Positions 32,201 to 39,206 of a stretch of DNA of 41,250 nucleotides are shown in pieces. Origin of the DNA: Bacteroidales bacterium UBA1223 (lineage in GTDB: Bacteria; Bacteroidota; Bacteroidia; Bacteroidales; P3); contig DBXB01000038.1 in assembly GCA_002309155.1 (NCBI GenBank), forward strand, positions 1,315 through 42,564. Reading direction: 5' to 3'. The first letter of the stretch is position 1; the number at the start of each line of letters is the position of its first letter. The translations under genes and the position numbers were made by a program. Under the pieces are notes generated by a model. It was given only the letters and a program-made list of their open reading frames with translations, searched no databases and was not told the DNA's origin.

Positions 32201-32393
32201 GTTTTTCGGCGGTGAGGTGTTGCGTCCCGACCGGTTGGTTTTCTTCGACGACGAGACGTGGGTTGTGGATTTCAAGAGCGGAGTGTATAACGCCCTCACT
32301 CATGCCAAGTATGAGGAGAAGGTGTCTCAATATGTCGATGCTGTCAAGGCAATGGGATACCCCAATGTCAAGTCGGCTATACTGTACCTGTAA
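29241..32393 (+). CDS. UvrD/RecB-type helicase-nuclease (AddA-like)
   Basis: The 1050-residue protein is an SF1A helicase with Walker A ASAGSGKT (9-16), motif Ia ILAITFTNKAASGMKARI, Walker B and motif II DEFQDTS (397-403), VGDGKQAIYRFRQGD, FMSIHKAKGLE and YVAMTRPEEKL. The C-terminus carries a RecB-family PD-(D/E)xK nuclease: D997 in RPDRL, D1010-F-K1012 in VVDFKSG, and a following QYVDAV. It fits AddA-like enzymes that process double-strand breaks and degrade linear DNA. The usual AddB-like partner is not next to it in this window. Its stop is 3 bases from the stop of a convergent lipoprotein gene. Confidence 0.9.
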   Translation: MPRFIICKASAGSGKTYTLVRQYIEIAIASPSRLETGFEHILAITFTNKAASGMKARIMKRLRLIIMEDPDSQDFIDEMSKHLGISHDETVRRCTVLQSAILHNYSSFAVCTIDSFVHRIVRTFAHDLNLPMNFNLLIDNAEVVQTSVDELLSLAGTDKEKALTRVLCSFTESKMINGTGYEVSKQIKDLTKEIFKEESPAFLSKLKDISTDHFIDTHERLSKANVAFETKLKTAASAFVDACVMADLGVNDFPNKDKGIYPFFLSLAKGDYSKVNSDHKRVKECYAKGNILAKNTPPAVRPRLESVTPDFMKAYGIIGPLLSSELRNYNTRRILLANLYCLALLDKINKIKNLFYSENESVHISEFNKRIAAEIVNEPTPFIYERIGSRYTNYLIDEFQDTSKLQWENFLPLLDEAMTHRFSADTAEPGTQSLVVGDGKQAIYRFRQGDVRQFINLPKVRDGIHGKSLQFNYHIDTLDCNYRTLETVVEFNNNLFNHIIRNSFADNEYLANLYLGDETIQQDPEARPDLWQDSQEKGGFVSVSFPGKADEVYDAVMREIRHQVDDLGYNYGDIMVLARKNDILSDLSRYLSVNSVPGKEIPIESSESFILSTSRTVRLLQALLKYIFNPSDRVAALQVMQLLPVPTDVWMLKEERYDLAKLLGRLGVNFNIDYLRSLSLYDCCETLLRLFSLQGRDTAYVATFLNAVAKYCERGNADLGGFIDYFDKNIDNLSSSTVSDSNAVKFMSIHKAKGLESRIVIYAMVGEVQSGSSLWVDVDKSSEFGVPVAFVRTNSCDSEFSDVFREEALMSDMDRINVFYVAMTRPEEKLVVIGENKYKSGGVDEWSLLYDFVSHYDKASKDTVAAYERYTVGVDAPNTAEPKSPSQPLMVSSVSYPSWTARIDIASKNEALLSSVDEDSRRYGILIHDLLSRIMTIDDVHDVVDGYCSSHDLTSETEVIENRIKRMIGVNSRFFDKGARVLCETSLFFGGEVLRPDRLVFFDDETWVVDFKSGVYNALTHAKYEEKVSQYVDAVKAMGYPNVKSAILYL

Positions 32394-32396
32394 CAG

Positions 32397-32645
32397 TTAT
32401 TTCTTTTTGTATTCCTGCCCGATATCATCCGGGTCGATGTCTGCCTCGTCGTATTCAAGGCATAAACGGTAGGAGTTGCCTTGTGAGTAGTCCAATGCGG
32501 AGCATGATGAGGAATAGCCCACATACTTAGTCTCGCTATAAACTGTTGCGCCGTTATAGGTGTAGCACTTGCAGGGTTTGTCGTCGCACGAGCAGAGGAG
32601 CGTGGCGATGAAGGCAAACGATAAGAAAAAGATTTTGGCTTTCAT
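32397..32645 (-). CDS. Small cysteine-rich lipoprotein, paralogue 1
   Basis: The 82-residue protein has a lipoprotein signal (ATLLCSC, lipid-bearing Cys C20) and a short mature part with C25, C27, C48 and C62. Its pattern KPCKCY...CSALDY...YRLCLEYDEADIDPDDI closely mirrors the 90-residue protein encoded at 32761-33033, so the two arose by duplication. I do not recognise a family. Being a lipoprotein it sits in the inner or outer membrane facing the periplasm or cell surface; the paired cysteines probably form disulphides. The start codon follows a repeat-filled gap of about 115 bases. The gene converges with the helicase with only 3 bases between stops. Confidence 0.75.
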   Translation of the reverse strand: MKAKIFFLSFAFIATLLCSCDDKPCKCYTYNGATVYSETKYVGYSSSCSALDYSQGNSYRLCLEYDEADIDPDDIGQEYKKK

Positions 32646-32654
32646 ATACTACGA

Positions 32655-32760
32655 TTGTGAATTTTGTTTTAAAGGTTTTAAAGGTTTAAAAGGTTTAAAA
32701 GGTTAAAGTTAAGGTTAAAGTTAAGGTTAATAAAAAGTTAAAGTTAAGGTTAAGGTTGTT
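32655..32760 (-). repeat. AAACCTTTTA and AACCTTAACTTTA leader repeats
   Basis: On the minus strand the gap between the two lipoprotein genes is made of TTAACCTTAACTTTAACC-like units (32696-32758) and then AAACCTTTTA units (32666-32700), ending about 20 bases before the start codon at 32645. It appears to be the same family as at 1150-1200 and 3245-3300. Confidence 0.8.
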
Positions 32761-33033
32761 TCATTTCCCCCAAAACATTCTCACGATATCGGCATAGTCT
32801 ATCAATGAGTCTTCCATGTCAGTGCAAAGTCTGAATGATGAGTCGTCGGGATTAACGTGATTGTAGCCCAGATCACTGCATGGCGTGTCGTCGTCGATAT
32901 AAACCGTGTTGATTCTCACACTTCCCCACCGCTCAAGCAGGTAACATCTGCAAGGTTTGGTGGAGCAGGAGGAGAGCGCCATGAGGACCCCCAGGACTAG
33001 GATGGTTTTTATATGTGTTTTTCCGCCTGTCAT
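32761..33033 (-). CDS. Small cysteine-rich lipoprotein, paralogue 2
   Basis: The 90-residue protein has a lipobox LSSC (lipid-bearing C23) and mature cysteines C28, C30, C52 and C70. It shares the arrangement C-x4-C-x-C, then about 20 residues to the next Cys, and an S(Y/F)RLC segment with paralogue 1. The start codon overlaps the stop of the GH92 mannosidase gene by one base (TAATG), so it is translationally coupled to that enzyme and made in step with it. Function is unknown; the coupling suggests a partner or accessory of the mannosidase at the envelope, which is inference. Confidence 0.78.
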   Translation of the reverse strand: MTGGKTHIKTILVLGVLMALSSCSTKPCRCYLLERWGSVRINTVYIDDDTPCSDLGYNHVNPDDSSFRLCTDMEDSLIDYADIVRMFWGK

Positions 33034-36000
33034 TAGTTTATCTCTATTTCGTCAACAAAGAGCCAGGCCTGTTCTCCTGCGCTTACGTGCCACTTGGGCA
33101 GTTTACCGTAGTTCTTGGCTTTGATACGCACATAACGTACCGTTGCAGGTGGGCCGGCAACGGAGAAATTGTGCACGGTCCCTAAATCCTGACGTTCCAA
33201 TGTGGCGGGAAACAGTGTGTTCTCGACCGCTCCAAACGGACGGTACTGTTTGCCATCCTCTGAGACCTCTATCTCGACACGGGATGGGAAGAATATCCAC
33301 GATTTCATGTTCTCCAGGCATTCAACGCCAACTTGGTTCACAACTCTTGGCTCCAACAGGTCGACAACCACTTCCATGTCTCCCTGCCATCCCTGCCATC
33401 CTCCTATACGGTAGTTCGATGTGCCGTGCAGACGGTCGGTGAGACCAGCCTCTCCATTCTCATAATACTGGGGGGCGGGCTTGGTGACATACGTCACCTT
33501 GCAGTCGTTGACACCTTTGGTGAGTTTGTGGGTCACTACGGCACTGTAGCCTGTCGTCGGACTGTAAGTCACGGCTTTGATCATGGCATCGTTGGTAATC
33601 TCCAGTGGACCGCAGTAGGGTGTTGACAGCCGTGTCGGTGTGCTGCCGTCGATGGTATAGTATACCGAGTCGCCGGGATTCAGTCGGTCGGTATTGATGG
33701 TTACAGTAGTATTGTCGTAAAAGCCTTGTTGCCAGTCGTTGAATAATGGCGCCAATGTGATGATGCTACCTGCGGGTATAGAACTGTGAGGACAGTCATC
33801 ATGGGACGACGCCCACTTTTTGACCGGTGACGAACTCATCTCGAAGTCAAGCTGACAGCCGTCTTTCAGCATTTCTATGGTGATATATGACTTGTTGTAT
33901 GATATGCCGTTGAGTTTTAGTGATTTGATGTAGGGACTTCTGTTGTTCTGTCCTTTGGCGTTGATGGTGATGTCTTTTCCGTTCTGGAGGTGAATCACGA
34001 CTTTGTCGAAGAGGGGAGCCCCGATGACATATTCTCCGCTTCCTGGACATACTGCGTAGAAGCCCAGGGCACTCATCACATACCATGCGCTCATCTGTCC
34101 ACAGTCCTCGTTGCCACACAGACCGTCGGGAGTGTTGTGGTACAGCTCATAGCATATCTTCCGCACCAGTTCGGCGCTCTTCCACTGTTGACCCAGGTAG
34201 GCATAGAGATAGGCGGCGTGGTGTGACGGCTCGTTGCCGTGGGCATATTGACCTATCAGACCTGTGATATCGCTCTGCTCTCGGCCGGTCATCTCCGAAC
34301 TGCCGTTGAAGAGGCTGTCGAGGAACTGGCAGGCTTTCTCCTCTCCTCCCATGCGTGCCGTCCATCCTTCTATGTCATGAGGCACATAGCTAGAATACTG
34401 CCAGCTGTTTGCCTCGGTGAAATGGTTGTTGACCTCTGTCGGGTTGAACGGGGTGACGAAACCTCCGTTACGGCGCGGATGCATGAATCCGTCAGCATCC
34501 ATGATGTTCTTCCACGACTGGCATCGACGCATATACTGTTTGTAGACTGTTTCGTTGCCTATCAGCCGCGCGAATTCGGCTATGCACCAGTCATCGTATG
34601 AGTATTCCAGGGTCTTGCTCACCGACTCATTCTCATATTCGCTGCTCAGAAATCCGTCACGCGCATAGTCTCTCCGTCCCAGTATGGGTAGGTTGGAGGT
34701 CTTCACCATGGCGTCGAGGAGCTCTTCAAGGGGTATGTCGAACGTTGAGTCTATGACTCCTGTGCGGTAGGCGTCGAGAATCACCGACGCTACATTGTAG
34801 CCTATCATGCAGTGCGTCTCATGTCCCGCAAGTTCCCACATGGTCAGTTCCCCGCTACGGCGATAATGACTCATGAACGAACGGATGAAATCGGCACTGC
34901 GACTGGGGTCGCTGATGTTAAGCAGCGGATGCAGCGCGCGGTAGGTGTCCCAGACCGAAAAGACGGTGTACTGCTCACGCCCGTTCCCTGTGAAATCAAT
35001 GCTGTAATTGCCTGTCGTGTCCTTCATGGCGCGGTAACCGCCGTTGGCATCGCTGAAGAGGTAGGGCGATGTCATACAGTGGTATAGGGCAGTGTAGAAA
35101 TTGTCGCGGTCCTCACGGCTTCCGCCTTTCACCTCAAACTGCGACAAGGCTTTCTCCCAGATGGCAGAAGCCTCTTTCTTGGCCTGCTGGAAGGTTACTT
35201 TGGAACTCTCCTGCAGATTGCCTATGGCTCCGTCAATATCCACGGCGGAAATGGCTACGGTCAGGGTCACCTCGTTCACATCGTCAGGAAACATCACCAC
35301 GGCTTTGCAGTCTGAACCAGATACACCGTTTCCTCCGCTTGGTTTGCCGTCATCGTACAGCATAAAGGTGTCTATTGGGCTGTCGGCAATCAGGGTGAAA
35401 TACAGATGTTGCTCGGGATTCCATGCCGATGATATCCTCTTGCCGATAAACGCCTCTGTCTCTTTGCCGTCAACGAGCAGGTTGGCATAGTGTATCTCGG
35501 CATCTATCACATAGTCGCGGTGACTCAGATCAATCACTATTCCGTTCCCCCCGTTGCTGGGGAATGTGTATTTGTGCAATGCGGTGCGCTTGTGCGCTGT
35601 AAGCTCTGCCAGAACACGGTTGCGGTCGAGGACGACACGGTAGTAGCCTGGTTCGGCTTTCTCGTTGCGGTGGCTGAACGACGACTTGTAGAAACTGTAG
35701 TCTAACTGTTCGGGAATTTCCCCGTTCTCAGATGTGAAGGGCATTATCAGCAGGTCGCCGTAGTCACTGCATCCTGTGCCGCTAAGGTGGGTGTGGCTGA
35801 ATCCGTATATCGTGTCATCGCTGTAGTGGTAGCCACTGCAACCGTCCCACCCGTCAAGTCGGGTGTCTGGACTCACCTGCACCATGCCGAAGGGTAGGAT
35901 GGCGCCAGGGAATGTGTGACCATGACCGTCAGTGCCTACAAAGGGATTGACATAGTCGGTAAGCGACCGCTGGCAGCCTGAGAACATTAGTGCGGCTGCG

Positions 36001-36035
36001 ACAATGGCGGTAAATATTAAGCGATGACTGTTCAT
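33033..36035 (-). CDS. GH92 family alpha-mannosidase lipoprotein with C-terminal sugar-binding domains
   Basis: The 1000-residue protein starts with a lipoprotein signal (MFSGC, C21). The GH92 part covers about 25-760: DYVNPFVGTDGHGHTFPGAILPFGMVQVSPDTR, GFSHTHLSGTGCSDYGDLLIMP, SVWDTYRALHPLL, GHETHCMIGYN and GNEDCGQMSAWYVMSALGFYAVCPG. GH92 enzymes are calcium-dependent exo-alpha-mannosidases that cut mannose from N-glycans or yeast mannan. A chitobiase C-terminal-like segment (YYTIDGSTPTRLS) and a discoidin F5/8-type domain (WQGWQGDMEVVVDL to the end) follow. It is upstream of, and coupled to, a small lipoprotein gene and downstream of a sugar kinase gene, fitting a mannoside-use cluster. Confidence 0.93.
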   Translation of the reverse strand: MNSHRLIFTAIVAAALMFSGCQRSLTDYVNPFVGTDGHGHTFPGAILPFGMVQVSPDTRLDGWDGCSGYHYSDDTIYGFSHTHLSGTGCSDYGDLLIMPFTSENGEIPEQLDYSFYKSSFSHRNEKAEPGYYRVVLDRNRVLAELTAHKRTALHKYTFPSNGGNGIVIDLSHRDYVIDAEIHYANLLVDGKETEAFIGKRISSAWNPEQHLYFTLIADSPIDTFMLYDDGKPSGGNGVSGSDCKAVVMFPDDVNEVTLTVAISAVDIDGAIGNLQESSKVTFQQAKKEASAIWEKALSQFEVKGGSREDRDNFYTALYHCMTSPYLFSDANGGYRAMKDTTGNYSIDFTGNGREQYTVFSVWDTYRALHPLLNISDPSRSADFIRSFMSHYRRSGELTMWELAGHETHCMIGYNVASVILDAYRTGVIDSTFDIPLEELLDAMVKTSNLPILGRRDYARDGFLSSEYENESVSKTLEYSYDDWCIAEFARLIGNETVYKQYMRRCQSWKNIMDADGFMHPRRNGGFVTPFNPTEVNNHFTEANSWQYSSYVPHDIEGWTARMGGEEKACQFLDSLFNGSSEMTGREQSDITGLIGQYAHGNEPSHHAAYLYAYLGQQWKSAELVRKICYELYHNTPDGLCGNEDCGQMSAWYVMSALGFYAVCPGSGEYVIGAPLFDKVVIHLQNGKDITINAKGQNNRSPYIKSLKLNGISYNKSYITIEMLKDGCQLDFEMSSSPVKKWASSHDDCPHSSIPAGSIITLAPLFNDWQQGFYDNTTVTINTDRLNPGDSVYYTIDGSTPTRLSTPYCGPLEITNDAMIKAVTYSPTTGYSAVVTHKLTKGVNDCKVTYVTKPAPQYYENGEAGLTDRLHGTSNYRIGGWQGWQGDMEVVVDLLEPRVVNQVGVECLENMKSWIFFPSRVEIEVSEDGKQYRPFGAVENTLFPATLERQDLGTVHNFSVAGPPATVRYVRIKAKNYGKLPKWHVSAGEQAWLFVDEIEIN

Positions 36036-36041
36036 TGTTTA

Positions 36042-36118
36042 ATTGTTGATATGTTGATATGTTATTTCGTGAACGGTGACCTGTGACCGGTGAAACGATC
36101 GGGTCACAGGTCACGGGT
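36042..36118 (-). repeat. Copy A of a 66-bp direct repeat with internal inverted repeat
   Basis: 36053-36118 is identical over 66 bases to 37084-37149. It contains GTGACCTGTGACC (36076-36088) and its perfect reverse complement GGTCACAGGTCAC (36102-36114), separated by 13 bases. On the minus strand two CATATCAAC-type units lie between it and the GH92 start codon at 36035. Confidence 0.92.
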
Positions 36119-36129
36119 TTCAATTCCCC

Positions 36130-37056
36130 CTACTTCTTCATCTTTATCAGCGCTGCGGCGCCGAGGATTGCCACCTCATTGGCCTTGAGTTGAGACATAC
36201 GTATCTCGCAACTGCCGGCGTAGATGTTGAGCAGGTATTTGTCGAAGGCTTTGCGCAGAGGTATCAGCAGAGGGTCACCGACCTTCGTGGGTCCGCCCAT
36301 AAGGAAGATGGCTTGCGGAGCCGAGAAAGTGACGCTGTTAGCCATAGCCAACCCCAGTTGGTCAGCTACAATCTCCCATGTCTTTAGGGCTGTGGGGTCT
36401 CCGTTGTTGGCGAGGTCGCCAATCATCTTGCTGTTGATGTCGTTGGTTACAGGAACGCCTTTCAGCTCACAGTAGGTCTGCACGATGCCACGTGCGGAGG
36501 TGTAGGTCTCTAAGCATCCTTTGCGTCCGCAACTGCATTGGCGACCGTTGGGGATGAGGATGTTGTGCCCTAGTTCGCCAGCTCCGCCAGTGCTGCCGTG
36601 TACCAGCTTGCCGTCAAGTACTATGCCGCTGCCCACTCCGGTTCCGAGGGTGAACATGATGAAGTTGTCAAGGTCTTTGGCTCCACCGTAGACCATCTCG
36701 CCGTATGCGGCGGCGTTGGCGTCGTTGCTGAGCACCACGGGGACATCCATATACTTGTGCATCTCCTCCTCAAAGTTGAGCACTCCCTTGATTGTCAGAT
36801 TGGGGGCGTTGTCGACACAGCCGGTGTAGTAGTTGCCGTTGGGGGCTCCGATGCCTATGCCTTCAATCTTGTCAACGCCATTGTCTTTCATTAGTTTTTC
36901 GATACAACCCATTATGTCGTGTATGTAGGGCTGGAGTTCGGTGTATACGTTGGTGGGGATATTTTCACGGGCAACGATTGTGCCGTCGTCGCGGACCAGT
37001 CCCATATCGGTGTTGGTGCCTCCGATATCAATTCCGATGGAGTATGTGTGTGCCAT
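36130..37056 (-). CDS. ROK family sugar kinase (glucokinase-like)
   Basis: The 308-residue protein has the ATP-binding phosphate-1 motif IGIDIGGTNTDMG (7-19), catalytic D112 in NDANAAAYGE, FTLGTGVGSG (135-144), and the ROK zinc site H164 with C174, C176 and C181 in CSCGRKGCLE. ROK kinases phosphorylate glucose, fructose, N-acetylmannosamine or related sugars at the entry to glycolysis; the exact sugar is not certain. Next to a GH92 mannosidase it might act on a released hexose, but that is inference. It is bracketed by the two copies of a 66-bp repeat. No promoter is seen in the 99-base gap upstream. Confidence 0.88.
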   Translation of the reverse strand: MAHTYSIGIDIGGTNTDMGLVRDDGTIVARENIPTNVYTELQPYIHDIMGCIEKLMKDNGVDKIEGIGIGAPNGNYYTGCVDNAPNLTIKGVLNFEEEMHKYMDVPVVLSNDANAAAYGEMVYGGAKDLDNFIMFTLGTGVGSGIVLDGKLVHGSTGGAGELGHNILIPNGRQCSCGRKGCLETYTSARGIVQTYCELKGVPVTNDINSKMIGDLANNGDPTALKTWEIVADQLGLAMANSVTFSAPQAIFLMGGPTKVGDPLLIPLRKAFDKYLLNIYAGSCEIRMSQLKANEVAILGAAALIKMKK

Positions 37057-37066
37057 GATTATTTTT

Positions 37067-37160
37067 TGTTGATATGTTGATACGTTGATATGTTATTTCG
37101 TGAACGGTGACCTGTGACCGGTGAAACGATCGGGTCACAGGTCACGGGTCACAGGTCACT
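37067..37160 (-). repeat. Copy B of the 66-bp direct repeat, with extra GTGACC units
   Basis: 37084-37149 equals 36053-36118. The arms of the inverted repeat are 37107-37119 and 37133-37145. A further GGTCACAGGTCAC follows (37148-37160), running to the 3' end of the sorting-domain gene. Three CATATCAAC-like units (37068-37092 on the minus strand) lead to the ROK start codon at 37056. Confidence 0.92.
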
Positions 37161-38379
37161 TCTTAATGATTTTTTCGGTGGCTTGCGCCGTCTTCAGAAT
37201 GTATACTCCTGAGGGCAATGCCGAGATGTCCCACATGGTTGATCCATGGCATGGAGACTCGTTCACCAGTTGTCCCTGGATGGTGTATAATCTTGCCATT
37301 CCTTCGGTCTCGAAACGCAGAAGACCGGTGGTGGGGTTAGGACTTACCACCATCTTGCTCTCTTCGAGATTTGTTATTCCGGTGGTCTCACCACCTTGGG
37401 CACTGCCTTCGGTAAGGGTGAGGGTGTAGGTCTTGAACCCGCCGTCTTCAGCTGTTACGGTGATGACACATATCTTTGACGTGTCGTCTAAGTCGTTGAG
37501 TGAATAGACAATGTTGGCATCGTCGGCTTCAGGTATGGCGTTGATGGCGGACATGTCAATAGACTCCAGATTGTCGACATGTATTGTGTAGTTTAAGGTG
37601 CCTTTGTGGAAGTTGGGCACCGACTCACCTGCAATGGTAATGTCGTTGAGCCATGCGCTGTAGATGAATTCAATGTCGTCGATGGAGAGAGAGTCGTTGG
37701 CGTCGCCACCTCCTGGCACGTTGTTTGTGGTGATATTGATGAGCATGTAATTAGCACTGGAGCTGCCGTAGTATACAAAGGGGACTTCCATACGTCTCCA
37801 TTCCATTACCAGGGGATGTTGTGTGGTGCGAGTGGTTTGTGCTACCGCTCTGCCTTTGAACTTGGTCAAGTCGGTATTGTCATTAGGAGATCTGAAATCG
37901 TTGTCGCCGTGGATGATGACGTCTATCTGCGCCTGTGCGTCGGCAGTTTGTGCGTAGAAACTGACCCAGACATACATCGAATCGGGTGTTGCGGTGAAGG
38001 GTTGGCTGTGGTCGCTGTTGCTGCGTTGAGTGTAGTTGTAGTTCTCACTGCTGGTGGCCGACATGGCGCCTGCATGGATGCGACCGGTGGTCATATTGCC
38101 GTTGGCTTTGATGCCAAGGATAGACTTGGTGAAGATGGTGAGGTAGTAGTTGCCTGTACCGCCAGGTCGACTGCCGCTACGACGGTAGTGGTGGTTGGAG
38201 GATGCCATGGAGGCATAAGTGCCGTCGCTGCTTGAGAAAGTGTTCCAGTGTGTGGGTTCGGATGTGCTGTTTCCATCCCACTGCTCGAAACCGGGGTTGG
38301 GGAGCTGGTAGGCAGTCTGTGCGGAAACGGTGGCCGCAATCATCGCTAAGGATAGCGTCAAGAGTTTGAGTGTTTTCAT
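37156..38379 (-). CDS. Secreted T9SS cargo protein with type A C-terminal sorting domain (PCMD-like)
   Basis: The 407-residue protein has a signal peptide (MKTLKLLTLSLAMIAATVSAQ). A beta-sandwich region at about 25-240 (LPNPGFEQWDGNSTSEPTHWNTFSS, then VWVSFYAQTADAQAQIDV, SLSIDDIEFIY) resembles the putative carbohydrate metabolism domain of Bacteroidota. An Ig-like part (about 245-330) and a type A sorting domain follow from about 343 (MVVSPNPTTGLLRFE, LYTIQGQLV, ALPSGVYILKT, final KIIKK). Such tails are cut off during export by T9SS and the body is anchored on the surface or released. Its ATG overlaps the ispE stop (ATGA at 38376-38379), so it is in an operon with ispE and phoH although the functions differ. 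Confidence 0.85.
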   Translation of the reverse strand: MKTLKLLTLSLAMIAATVSAQTAYQLPNPGFEQWDGNSTSEPTHWNTFSSSDGTYASMASSNHHYRRSGSRPGGTGNYYLTIFTKSILGIKANGNMTTGRIHAGAMSATSSENYNYTQRSNSDHSQPFTATPDSMYVWVSFYAQTADAQAQIDVIIHGDNDFRSPNDNTDLTKFKGRAVAQTTRTTQHPLVMEWRRMEVPFVYYGSSSANYMLINITTNNVPGGGDANDSLSIDDIEFIYSAWLNDITIAGESVPNFHKGTLNYTIHVDNLESIDMSAINAIPEADDANIVYSLNDLDDTSKICVITVTAEDGGFKTYTLTLTEGSAQGGETTGITNLEESKMVVSPNPTTGLLRFETEGMARLYTIQGQLVNESPCHGSTMWDISALPSGVYILKTAQATEKIIKK

Positions 38380-39206
38380 TGTATGTGAATGTTATAGATT
38401 ATTGAGTTGTGAAATTCGATATTGTCGACAGCATGGTTGAATATGCCGTAGATGGTGGAACCGGAGCCACTCATGGCTGCATATATAGCACCGGACTCGT
38501 AAAGTCTCTGTTTGATAGTCAGGAGTAAGGGATGAGACTTAAAGACGCTCTCTTCGAAATCGTTGACGACAAGGTGTCGCCATTGTTCAACGGGGGCCTG
38601 TATGGCGGTCCTTAGTCCGCTTGTAGAAGTCGATTCCCATAGGTTGCGAGGAACAACACCTCTGTATGCCTCGGCAGTTGAGACTGTCTCATCTGGTTTT
38701 ACCAGCACGAGATGAAGTCCTTGCAGTGGGTTGAATCCTAAGGGCGTCAGGATCTCGCCTATGCCTGTGGCGAAACAGGGTTCGTTGTAGATGAAAAAAG
38801 GACAGTCGGCACCTAACTGTGAGGCTAACTGCCTGAGTTGATCTTGGTCCAGTCCGAGTGAGAACAATTGGTTGAGCATCATGAGTGTGAAGGCGGCGTC
38901 ACTGCTTCCGCCTCCCAGTCCGGCCCCATGTGGTATATTCTTTTTGAGACGTATGGCTACTTCGCCTACACGGTCGCCAAACTCTCGTCGCATAAGTCGA
39001 TAGGCTTTGACCACAATATTGTCTTCAGTGTCGCAGCCTAAGTCATTGCCCTCCTGACAGAAACTGAAACTGTCGGCAGTCTCTATCTCCAGTTCGTCGC
39101 AGATGGGGACTGGCATGAAGATGGTCTCGAGGTCATGGTAGCCGTCTTGACGCTTGCGCATCACATTGAGTCCGATATTTATCTTACAGTTGGGCCTGCT
39201 CTTCAT
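38376..39206 (-). CDS. ispE: 4-diphosphocytidyl-2-C-methyl-D-erythritol kinase
   Basis: IspE phosphorylates 4-(CDP)-2-C-methyl-D-erythritol with ATP, the fourth step of the MEP isoprenoid pathway, in the cytoplasm. The 276-residue protein shows the GHMP kinase marks CKINIGLNVMRKRQDGYHDLET (7-28), PHGAGLGGGSSDAA (92-105), the segment GADCPFF and the C-terminal MSGSGSTIYG. The start ATG at 39206 is chosen because KINIGL normally begins within ten residues of the N-terminus; a frame-compatible ATG at 39233 would add nine residues. It overlaps the 3' end of phoH by 23 bases, and its stop overlaps the next start. Confidence 0.94.
   Translation of the reverse strand: MKSRPNCKINIGLNVMRKRQDGYHDLETIFMPVPICDELEIETADSFSFCQEGNDLGCDTEDNIVVKAYRLMRREFGDRVGEVAIRLKKNIPHGAGLGGGSSDAAFTLMMLNQLFSLGLDQDQLRQLASQLGADCPFFIYNEPCFATGIGEILTPLGFNPLQGLHLVLVKPDETVSTAEAYRGVVPRNLWESTSTSGLRTAIQAPVEQWRHLVVNDFEESVFKSHPLLLTIKQRLYESGAIYAAMSGSGSTIYGIFNHAVDNIEFHNSIIYNIHIQ

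Noticed and set aside
36053..37149. Composite transposon or IS ends around the ROK gene
   Set aside because: The 66-bp copies are direct repeats, the enclosed gene is a sugar kinase, and no transposase or target-site duplication is visible.
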